Shown piece by piece: positions 26,815-35,343 of a stretch of DNA of 64,000 nucleotides. Position numbers and translations under genes: made by a program. Numbering within the stretch: position 1 is the first letter of the stretch; each line of letters opens with the position of its first letter. This DNA comes from Apostichopus japonicus (taxonomy: Eukaryota > Echinodermata > Holothuroidea > Aspidochirotida > Stichopodidae), in NCBI RefSeq assembly GCF_037975245.1, contig NC_092564.1, positions 11,990,484 to 12,054,483 on the forward strand, in the 5' to 3' direction. Below the pieces are notes generated by a model. The model saw nothing but the letters and a program-made list of their open reading frames with translations, was not told where the DNA came from and did no database searches.

Positions 26815-27043
26815 AAATATCGTATGGCAGCCATAATGCATGAACGATACTAAGACAGCAGATACGTACCTGTATATACACTTAATCTACTGCTCGTAAG
26901 TTATGCTCCCTCTCGCATGATCCTATCCAATAATACGGCCATAGACAACCATTTACATCGGCAGGAAAGTAAATAATTCAAGCAGAATGGAAGAATAAAG
27001 CTCCTTGTTTCATTCCCTGCAATGTGTTCGCAAATAATCCAAT
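26815..27043 (+). repeat. Dispersed duplicate, copy 1 (partner at 32821-33052)
   Basis: About 230 bp match 32821-33052 in direct orientation at roughly 90% identity by eye. Shared blocks include ATCGTATGGCAGCCATAATG and CGGCAGGAAAGTAAATAATT. No terminal inverted repeats or coding sequence were seen at the edges. It could be a segmental duplicate or an internal part of a larger repeat. Confidence 0.8.
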
Positions 27044-28065
27044 ACACTTCATGCATGCGCCTATGTAGCTAGTAACGTGTAGGTATTTGTAAATAACGTA
27101 TACACTATACATACTTTGAACTTTACCCGTGGAATATGTACGGATACCTTTAAAGTACTGCATCATGTATTTGCAAACCAGCCTGATTCAATTAACCGTA
27201 TGCTGCTTTACTTCCTGCAAATTTAATTGAACGGAAAATCCCCACAGGGTTCTCCTAAAAAGTCGCAAATTAGATTTTCATGTGGTAATTTTAAAGAATC
27301 TTAAAATTTGTGGTTTTTTTAAGAGAAGAAAAAAGGAGGAGAGGGGGGGCTTGTTTCAGCTCCACGGTATCTTGTAACGTAATATGAAGAGGTTAATTTG
27401 AACTGGTCAATTTGTACTCCCGAGTAAACTTCTGTTGAGGGGCTTCCTGCAGCGATCTGTAACCTTCAATCGTGTACAGATATCACAAAGTGTTCTGATA
27501 CATATTATAAGGAAAATATCATATTAGAAATATTAACTGATACTTGCCAAAATTCATAACATTTTATTTTTATATAAAATACATTTTCATCACGGTCATC
27601 GTATTGATCATGCAAACAAAATCACGAGTGTCAACAACTTCAAAATACTACAGGGTGTCAAGTGACAAACCAGTACCCTAACGGGAAAAGTCCCCATCAG
27701 AGTACAATACTGTGATCTACCATTAGTTCCTCTGGATAAAACTACCTCCCCTGCCCCCCACCCACCCCTCTCTCCTCACCGGTACTGAATGAGAAATACT
27801 TTCATATATAAATAATAAGAAATAATTGAAATAATAACATCAAATAAATCGTTATGTTAAGCTACAAGCACCGAGCGATTCACATTCCCAGAGCAAATAA
27901 ATGCCAAATTATTATTACAACCAACTTCGGGAATGTTAGTTCAAGGCAAATACTAGTCTTGGCCAAGTCGTTTGTTGTAATACTCTTTTTTTCTCGCGTG
28001 CAACTGTACATGACTCAGAGTCCGTTTCTGCCTACCGCGAATGTGCTTGCCCACTGCATTTTACA
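27044..28065. other. No gene recognised
   Basis: AT-rich sequence. The 98-codon frame at 27854-28150 runs into the terminal repeat of the next element and is not a gene. Confidence 0.45.
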
Positions 28066-28094
28066 TACCCGTATGGCAAGCCGTTTTACTTTTT

Positions 28095-28397
28095 ATTCGA
28101 TATTTGATGATATCATCAAATATTTGGTGATATCAGCAAATAATTGTTGATATCATCAAATCATTTGATGATATCAACAATTCCAACATATCACTTATTC
28201 ATTTGCTGATATCAACAAATCAATTGGTGATATCAGTAATTGATTTAATGATATCAGCAAATGAACCGTACATATCACTAATGCATGCTTTTGTTGATAT
28301 CACCAATTCATTTGTTGATATCACCAATTCATTTGATGATATCACCAATTCATTTGCTGATATCAGTAATTCAACCGTGACGATGATATCAGTAATT
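28095..28397. repeat. FB1 left arm palindrome array (GATATC core)
   Basis: Twelve GATATC cores flanked by TGN/NCA half-arms and AAT..ATT spacers, with a few decayed cores (CATATC). All four bases occur at the variable arm position. The two halves of a unit are often unmatched, as if half-sites had been shuffled. Confidence 0.93.
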
Positions 28398-28474
28398 CAA
28401 CCGTGACAGCCCGTCTGTCAGTGTACTAAGCAGTACATGCAAATGACAGTGACGAGACAACAGGGTACGGGTAG

Positions 28475-28748
28475 CGTTACTTTCACCTTGGCGATTGCGG
28501 TAAACTTGATGAAGCACAGATCGTTATTGACAGAAGTTCTCGGATTTTGGGGGAAGTAGAGAGGCTCTTAACTGGCAATGAGAATGCTTCTGAAGCGAAA
28601 GAACGTCTTCTCCAAAGCAAAGAGAAATTTAGAACGGATTAACGCGAGCATCGATGAGCACAGGTTCAATTCAATAGCAGCTGTGCACGATCAGCTCCTT
28701 TCCATCGCAGACGCACAGGCACAGCCAGACGGAACGTTGCAGCCATGA
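28475..28748 (+). pseudogene. Broken coding fragment captured inside FB1
   Basis: From 28475 the frame reads RYFHLGDCGKLDEAQ... and continues as an amphipathic, charged helix-like sequence to a stop at 28640. Shifting frame at about 28635 restores an open frame, RINASIDEHRFNS..., to a stop at 28746-28748. The first part has TPR-like spacing (hydrophobic-LG, then G-K-LDEA), but one unit is too little to name a family. There is no start codon, and one frameshift breaks it. It looks like an exon fragment of a host gene picked up by the element. A chance origin is possible but less likely, given the helical composition across both frames. Confidence 0.45.
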
Positions 28749-29125
28749 GCGGCGATCATGGGGGGGGGGACATATTTTAGGTGGGGGATATAGTATCTAA
28801 TATCCCCCTCCCCAATATTTGGTGGCATAGTGTTTTTGTGTGGCTATAAATAGAAAATAATGCATGAGATTATTTATCCAAATCCTATTTGGCGGTGGCT
28901 AAAACTTCATCCAACACATGCGCTATGAGGTAAATGACTCTTCGTCGTCGTTTCTGTGACCTGTGACCGTATAGCATGTTGTCACTCATGATTATTATCA
29001 TAATGTCTGTACATCTCTTGTGTATGAGTGTAAGTACGTACAATCATATATATGATCCACATCGATATGGGTTCACTGGGTCACTGGGTTTCCATTTGGC
29101 CTGTTTCCTACAAGATTTCTAACCG

Positions 29126-29749
29126 CAGGCACGTAGCCAAGTAGGGGGGGGGGGGGTGGGGCGAAGATATTTTTGTCTTTTTTAACGATATCGAAGTTTT
29201 ATATTTATAATATTTGTACACAATAAATTAACTGTGTCTGAATTTTCGAAAATTCCCTGACCAACATTCTTCATCATACTTCCCTCTACTGACCGGTCTG
29301 TTAGGGGTTGAAGGTTTTTTTTCTATATTGGTTGACCATAGATGAAATTTTGTGCAACATTTATGGATATGTTTTGAAGTGAATTTATAATTCAAATTCT
29401 GAACAAATAATGGGCTTCAAACCTTGAAAAGTGGGGCTGACGGGTATTGTATAGGCCGTTACGTAGTATTACCTTCCAAAGCAATGATCCACAGGAGAAG
29501 CGATGAGGTCGAACATGATGTGTGCATGACTGGTGACAATCTTGAAAAAGGTTATGGATAGAAGAAAAAAACTATTGGGAAAACTTGATTCTCAGGCCAA
29601 AGTATACAACTTGTTGATCATTTTCAAGCCCGAGAAGTGCCATTTCCTGTGATCTGGGGGGCTATCAAAACCAGAAATTTTCTGTGGCGCTCCGCTTAGA
29701 TAGTAATTCGATCGCGCCCCCGGGTTAGAAAATCCTGGATACACGCCTG
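29126..29749 (+). mobile_element. hAT-like element, family A copy 2, nested in FB1
   Basis: Left end CAGGCACGTAGCCAAG and right end CTGGATACACGCCTG form imperfect terminal inverted repeats. The right two thirds match 1-464. A run of about 13 G follows the left end. No matching 8-bp flanks were seen (left TCTAACCG, right TATTTATA), so the right flank may have been altered by the adjacent AT expansion. No protein is encoded. Confidence 0.7.
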
Positions 29750-29757
29750 TATTTATA

Positions 29758-29760
29758 TAT

Positions 29761-29842
<82 letters not shown>
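29758..29842. repeat. (AT)n microsatellite with ACAC edges
   Basis: About 70 bp of pure AT bounded by ACACAC on both sides, directly after the nested family A element. Confidence 0.95.
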
Positions 29843-29843
<1 letters not shown>

Positions 29844-30367
29844 AAATAACGAAGTGCGCGAACAATTTTAATTTGGGGTGGGGGAATTGTTACGCGTCTG
29901 CACCCAAGTTAAAGTCCCCCCACCCCAATATTTGAAACAAATCTCCCGCCACTGGTTGCAGCCACCATCGGGGAGCCAGTCTAATGGACACAGTTCCCAG
30001 CCTGTTTCTGTCGCCGACCAGGGTATACTTTTTACATTTTGGTATTTCATATTGAACTACTTAACCACCCCGATATTATTTTTCATAGGTTTATAGGCCT
30101 GGCCTACTCGTTGCTTGCCCAACGTTTGTCGTCCCTGTCACGAGTGCATGAGTAGCCACGGTACCTCTCCCAGTGGCAGTAGTAGTACTGTGTAACTTAG
30201 TCCCCTTTCCCCTCCCGTTGATCGCTATAACCAAGGCTGAAATTAACCGCGCACCAGGCGCCTTTCTGTGCCCGCTACCAGTCAAACAGCGCCCTTAAGA
30301 CCCAAAAAGAATGCCTGTTGATGGCGCTCGTTTCTAATTCCTTTTTGTAGACGTTGGTTCGATACGC

Positions 30368-30884
30368 TTGAATTACTGATATCAGCAAATGAATTGGTGA
30401 TATCAGCAAATGAATTGTTGATATCAGCAATTCCAACATATCGCCAATTCAATTGCTGATATCAGCAAATCTTTTAATGATATCACCAAATCATTTCATG
30501 ATATCAGCAATTCGGTTCCTCATATCACTAATTAATTAGTGATATGTCGGAATTGTTGATATCAGCAAATGATTTGCTGATATCATCAATTCAATTGCTG
30601 ATATCACCAATTCATTTGCTGACATCAGCAAATATTTGTTGATATCAGCTATTATTTATTGATATCAGCAATTATTTGGTGATATCACCAAATGAATTGG
30701 TGATATCAGCAAATGAATTGCTGATATCAGCAAATGAATTGCTGATATCAACAATTATTTGCTGATATCAGCAAATAATTGTTGATATCAGCAATTATTT
30801 GATGATATCATCAAATGATTTGATGATATCAACAATTATTTGCTGATATCACCAAATATTTGATGATATCATCAAATATCGAAT
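30368..30884. repeat. FB1 right arm palindrome array (GATATC core)
   Basis: Twenty-one GATATC cores with the same unit design as the left arm. Units such as TTGCTGATATCAGCAA are complete 16-bp palindromes. The array is about 200 bp longer than the left arm, so the arms have expanded unequally while the outer 105 bp stayed identical. Confidence 0.93.
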
Positions 30885-31057
30885 AAAAAGTAAAACGGCT
30901 TGCCATATACCCGAGGATCTGTTCGATGCGAACCTAGTATCAATCGAAAGCACATTACCGCGGGCGTTCTCTTGGCAATACAGCAAATAGATACGGGAAA
31001 ATAGCTTCGTGAAAATGAGAGATACACTACTAGGCTGTTTCCTACTAGGGTCTTAAC

Positions 31058-31465
31058 CATAGGCGTATGAGGCGGGGGCGTGGGGCTACAGCCTCCCCCC
31101 CCCCCCGCCCAAAAATGTTTGTGAAAATTGGGGCAATATGCTGAGAATTTTTGGGGCACCTACTGAAAGAAAAATAATTTGCAATATGTGTTTCAATGGT
31201 TAAACTGATATTATTATTATTATCATTATTATTGTAACGACTTCCCCAATAATTATAACCAATATGGAAGGGTAATGACACGATAATGATTGTATGTTAT
31301 TGGCATGTGATATAATAACCGATAAATGCCTATATGATATGCACATTAAGATGTTGAAAGCGCGGGGAAAGCGAGGGGAGCGCGAAAAATTGTGGTTATA
31401 TTTTTCGGGCAAGTCGTTACAGCCCCCCTCCCCCCCCCCAATCAAATTAGGCTCCTACGCCTATG
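31058..31465. mobile_element. hAT-like MITE, family F, with perfect 8-bp target duplication
   Basis: A 408-bp element with ends CATAGGCGTATGAGG and GCTCCTACGCCTATG. Exact 8-bp repeats GTCTTAAC flank it at 31050-31057 and 31466-31473. Both subterminal regions carry C-runs (31087-31108 and 31424-31439). The interior includes an ATT tract and no transposase. Its terminus differs from families A-E, but it has the same 8-bp signature. It lies between FB1 and FB2. Confidence 0.87.
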
Positions 31466-31473
31466 GTCTTAAC

Positions 31474-32820
31474 ACGACTAGGCAAACGCGCATGTTAGGG
31501 CGCAAACGAAGACGAGACTCTGCCATGTATGTTAAACAATTATAGAAGAAACGGAATCTGTTTGTTTATGATATTTATTTATTTTGGTTCTATGCAAGTC
31601 TCATCATAGTTATAGTTTTTTGTGATGCGGTATCCCGTAATTATGTGTTATCTGGTTTTATTGGCGTTCCATAGCAAATAAGTTCATTTCAAAGATGAAT
31701 TTATTTTAGAAAGAAAAAACTTAATTCTTTGCAGACGACAACATCATTTTGAAAAACGTTTATAGGAAAACAGTAGCAATGACTTTAGTTTTAGACAACA
31801 ACAGAGTCGATCCTTTTTGGCGTTTCCATAGAAATACTGGCTGCTTGTTCTATACATTTCTAATTATAGATATTAATATGTTACAATTAAATTTTCAATG
31901 ATAAGTCGAGTCGATAATATCGGAATAAATCATGTTTGAAAGGATCTTGCTTTGCAAAACCAAACGATTTGATGATTTCAGAAAATTGTGTGATCAATGA
32001 TAATGATATAAATAACATAAGAAGAAATTTCGAGAGGAGTTTTAGTAAGCTTCTATCTCAAAAATGCTTGTCTAAGACGTTTTAGAACCAAAGTGTCGAT
32101 GTAGGGTGGTCGGGTGAGGGTGGGTGGGAGTAAGTGGTGAGGTTATACTACGTACATGACCGTTTAAGGGTAGCTGTTTAAGATTATATCCGTTTCGTAT
32201 AGAAACGATAACTCGGTTTCAAACTGATGTTAGTCAAATATGTAGTCAGCGTAGTACAGGCTGTATACCAGCAATGAACGCCCATCGACGTTTGAGGGTA
32301 CAGATATTCTGTCAAATATGGGTAGTATAGTAAAGCGGCCTATATAGCAAACAACACTCTGCCTCCGGGGTTAGCACAGTAAAATAATGTATGCCTCTAT
32401 ATACATATATTATCCATAACAGTATACGTGCGGTATACCCTATAGAGTTCTGTACCGTCTGAAGGAGCACTATATAATACTTGATAATGAAAGTGTGAGA
32501 ACGTCCTGTGACTCATGGTTCTCAGATTGTTCAGGGAGTATGTACAGTTATACTCAGGAAGCTCATGGGCATTCCCCTGTCAGTCTGCACTATAACCATA
32601 TACACCCTGTTGGGACAATTCGGTAACGGTAGTTAACACGACAAACGGTATGCAAAAGCCATGCAGAATAGTTAGTAGCTGGTCTAGCGTATATAGTAAT
32701 GACGTTACTCGTATTAATGTTGCATTGTATGATCTTGGCTAGCCATGATATTTATCACTGTGTAGGAAATACCATTAACGTTTAACTTTACTCCAGTTCA
32801 TTTGTCCGGTCCAATATTTA
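31474..32820. other. No gene recognised
   Basis: AT-rich sequence. The segment about 32590-32680 is imperfectly inverted-repeated at about 35385-35480, on the other side of FB2. Confidence 0.45.
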
Positions 32821-33052
32821 AATAAATATCGTATGGCAGCCATAATGCATGAACGATACTTAGACAGCAGATATACGTATACCTTCATATATACACTTAA
32901 CCTACTGCTCATAAGTTATACTCACTCTCACATGATCCTACCCAAGAATACGGCCAAAGACAACCATTTAAATCGGCAGGAAAGTAAATAATTCAAGCAG
33001 AATGGAAGAATACAGCTCCGTGTTGCATTCTCTGCTAATGTGTTCGCAAATA
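32821..33052 (+). repeat. Dispersed duplicate, copy 2 (partner at 26815-27043)
   Basis: Direct-orientation partner of 26815-27043, with scattered substitutions and a short insertion near 32870. No termini were recognised. Confidence 0.8.
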
Positions 33053-33351
33053 ATAGAAAGGATTCAAAATTTATGCAACTGTACTGCTAATCGTTATTGA
33101 TACGACTCATACGACAGCATATGTTTAGAAAACAAGTATATCCTACCCTTGTTGAACTGAAATCTTCTCGAAGTCAGGTAAGCCCCTTCTTTGCTGATGT
33201 TTTATAAATCTTTTTAAAGTTTCGCACGTTAGCTTTCGTCGTCGTATGAGTTTCTGCAGGATCCGCGGCGTTAATTGAATGACCTGGTACGGGTATTATT
33301 GTACAGTTGTGCGGCCATATGGCAAGCCGTTTTAACATTTACCTCTCTATT

Positions 33352-33805
33352 CTACTTAAGTAGAATTAATTCCACTTAAGTAGAATACAATTAAGCTTAA
33401 GTAAAATGAATTGCACTTAAGTAGAATTGCATTTTACTTAAGTTTAATTGTATTCCACTTAAGTAAAATTACCACTTTCTTTTAAGCTTAAGTTAAATTC
33501 AATTTCACTTAAGCTTAAATGTATTCTACTTAAGTAAAATACAATTCTACTTAAGTAAAATTTAATTTAGCTTAAGTAAAAGTGTCATTCTTTTTCACTT
33601 AAGCTAAATTGCATTTTACTTAAGTAAAATTGTATTTTACTTAAGTAGAATACAATTAAGCTTAAGTGAAATTGAATTTAACTTAAGCTAAATTGTATTC
33701 TACTTAAGTAGAATTGTATTTTACTTAAGTATAATACAATTGCATTTTACTTAAGTAAAATTCAATTCTACTTAAGTAAAATACAATTTAGCTTAAGTGG
33801 AATTG
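33352..33805. repeat. FB2 left arm palindrome array (CTTAAG core)
   Basis: Twenty-one CTTAAG cores with arms such as TTCTA/TAGAA, TTTTA/TAAAA, TTTAG/CTAAA and TTCCA/TGGAA, joined by short A/T spacers. Many units are complete 16- to 18-bp palindromes. Confidence 0.93.
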
Positions 33806-33810
33806 AAGGA

Positions 33811-33833
33811 TATGGCAAGCCGTTATAACATTT
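33811..33833 (+). repeat. Internal copy of the FB terminus
   Basis: TATGGCAAGCCGTTATAACA at 33811 repeats the FB2 left terminus with one change in its first 18 bp, at the inner edge of the left array and in the same orientation. It is either the end of an older element into which the array was placed or a by-product of array duplication. Confidence 0.85.
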
Positions 33834-34041
33834 TCCTCGTGCGGAGAAGTGGTTGGTCTGGGGGCAATGTTTACATGCATGGTATGGAACGCGAAAAGGG
33901 CAAACTTATTTCGTTGCTGAGTTTAACATAAGTTAGACAACGACGTAAGTTTAGACAACGGAATTTTAGACATCAACGTGAGTTTGAGCAACAGCATGGT
34001 AAAACAGCAGCAACAATTTTAGTTTAGGCACGTTCCATAGC

Positions 34042-34320
34042 ATGGTACCATGCCTTGTGATACTTCTACTACTAGTACCACTGATTAATGGTATGTCGTG
34101 TTGTAGTCGTTACCTTGCCCTCAAAAGTGCTTTTCCAACTGCATCAGCAACAGTTTGCAACGATTTATTGGCTGGCTGCATTTACCAATGTCTAACGTTC
34201 AGACTCAGTGATAAACATAGCTTTGCTTCATTTGCTAAGTATGGTGTTATGTTCGTATATACACAACGAAAGCTGGATAAGTATCGCAGAATGGGGGAAT
34301 GGCCGCAAATGGTTACGTAA
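34042..34320 (+). CDS. Possible small open frame inside FB2 (92 aa), uncertain
   Basis: The frame begins MVPCLVILLLLVPLING, which resembles a secretion signal, followed by a Cys-containing stretch (MSCCSR, later CNDLLAGCIYQC) and a basic tail. It lies between the two palindrome arrays with no competing longer frame. I know no family it belongs to, and no splice sites or polyadenylation signal tie it to a transcript. The hydrophobic start comes from a T/A-rich run and may be chance. It is reported only because it is the sole frame with protein-like features in the element. Confidence 0.15.
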   Translation: MVPCLVILLLLVPLINGMSCCSRYLALKSAFPTASATVCNDLLAGCIYQCLTFRLSDKHSFASFAKYGVMFVYTQRKLDKYRRMGEWPQMVT

Positions 34321-34375
34321 CTAGTACGTCTTGAACGTAACTCTATAGGTCTCGCATCACAATTAATTGTTCTAT

Positions 34376-34803
34376 TGACTTACACACTAAACTCATCACT
34401 TTCAAGACCTGCCAAAACATAGATAGAAGTTTTCATCTGGTATATCCTACCCACCACATGATAGCTGTGTTTTTGGCCTATCATGGCACTTGCAAACTTT
34501 CATATCATGACCGTTTAGATTATGAGCTAGAAGAGGAGCAAGTTTATCACACTGAACCCTTCCATATGCTCGTTCGGAGTAATATCAACATTTAACCAAA
34601 GATTTTTTAAAATGGTTTATATCACCTTCGATCCTCCCTATTTTCACACCATCTGTACTTAAAATTATGCTCTTTCACATAAAGGCAGAAAAAACTATGA
34701 CAGTAAATGATAACATGCTTAAGGAAGCTTTACGTTAGGTACTTTTACCTCTTTTCTGACAATGGTAAACCTATTGAGCGGATGAACACGTGGTGAGGCA
34801 CCT
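34376..34803 (+). repeat. Dispersed repeat related to 52434-52915 (diverged copy)
   Basis: Shares GACTTACACACTAAA, ATAGAAGTTTTCA, GATAGCTG, TCATGGCAC, CATGACCGT and GAGCGGATG in the same order as 52470-52880. The termini are worn, the right one reading GGTGAGGCACCTAAA. Confidence 0.7.
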
Positions 34804-34867
34804 AAAATAGTATACAGAGTCGGACTTCGCGGCAAGTACAGTAACGCAATGAGTAGCATATACTGAT

Positions 34868-35310
34868 TGACCAATCACATTTTACTTAAGCTAAATTGCA
34901 TTTTACTTAAGTGAAATAGATTGACCAATCACATTTCACTTAAGCGTAATTCTATTTCACTTAAGTAAAATGCAATTTAGCTTAAGTGAAATTGAAAAGC
35001 CATTTTGCATAAGTAGAATAGCATTTTACTTAAGTAGAATTGAATTTTACTTAAGCAGAATTGCATTCTACTTAAGTAGAATTGAATTTTACTTAAGCAG
35101 AATTGTATTTTACTTAAGTAGAATTGTATTTTACTTAAGTAAAATACGATGTAGACAAAAACCGTTTGAACTTAAGCTAATATGAATTCCACTTAAGTGG
35201 AATACAATAAAGCTTAAGTAAAATGCAATTCTACTTAAGTGCAATTCATTTCACTTAAGCTTAATTGTATTCTACTTAAGTGGAATTAATTCTACTTAAG
35301 TAGAATAGAG
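34868..35310. repeat. FB2 right arm palindrome array (CTTAAG core)
   Basis: Eighteen CTTAAG cores plus one decayed core (CATAAG). The inner edge has a direct repeat GATTGACCAATCACATTT (about 34865-34882 and 34918-34936). Confidence 0.93.
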
Positions 35311-35343
35311 AGGTAAATGTTAAAACGGCTTGCCATACGGCCA

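Larger units (their letters stand above)
28072..30907. mobile_element. Foldback element 1 (FB1): palindrome-array TIRs with GATATC core, 6-bp target duplication
   Basis: A 2836-bp element. Its outermost 105 bp (28072-28176 and 30803-30907) are perfect inverted repeats starting TATGGCAAGCCGTTTTA. Exact 6-bp repeats TACCCG flank it at 28066-28071 and 30908-30913. Both arms continue as arrays of 16-bp palindromes of the form TTGNTGATATCANCAA, spaced about 20-21 bp. By eye there are 12 GATATC cores in the left arm and 21 in the right. The centre holds a broken coding fragment, a nested family A hAT-like element and an AT microsatellite, but no transposase. A 6-bp duplication is known for Polinton/Maverick elements, but these termini and arrays do not match them, so the superfamily is unresolved. 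Confidence 0.85.
33318..35337. mobile_element. Foldback element 2 (FB2): palindrome-array TIRs with CTTAAG core, 6-bp target duplication
   Basis: A 2020-bp element with the same first 17 bp as FB1 (TATGGCAAGCCGTTTTA) and a mirror-image right end. The outer ~160 bp of the two arms (33318-33475 and 35180-35337) are near-perfect inverted repeats. The flanks are CGGCCA at 33312-33317 and 35338-35343, an exact 6-bp duplication. The arms are arrays of palindromes around CTTAAG, 21 cores on the left and 18 on the right by eye count. They are spaced about 20-21 bp, the spacing used by the unrelated GATATC units of FB1. The centre carries one 92-codon frame and a repeat shared with 52434-52915. No transposase was recognised, so this is probably a non-autonomous member of the FB1 family. 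Confidence 0.85.

Noticed and set aside
28095-30884. Palindrome arrays as a CRISPR-like array
   Set aside because: Units are too short, spacers are A/T linkers and not unique, the arrays are inverted around an element with target duplications, and the sequence is eukaryotic.
28072-35337. FB1 and FB2 as Polinton/Maverick derivatives
   Set aside because: The 6-bp duplication fits, but the termini do not begin with AG and no polymerase, integrase or capsid frame is present. Kept as unclassified.
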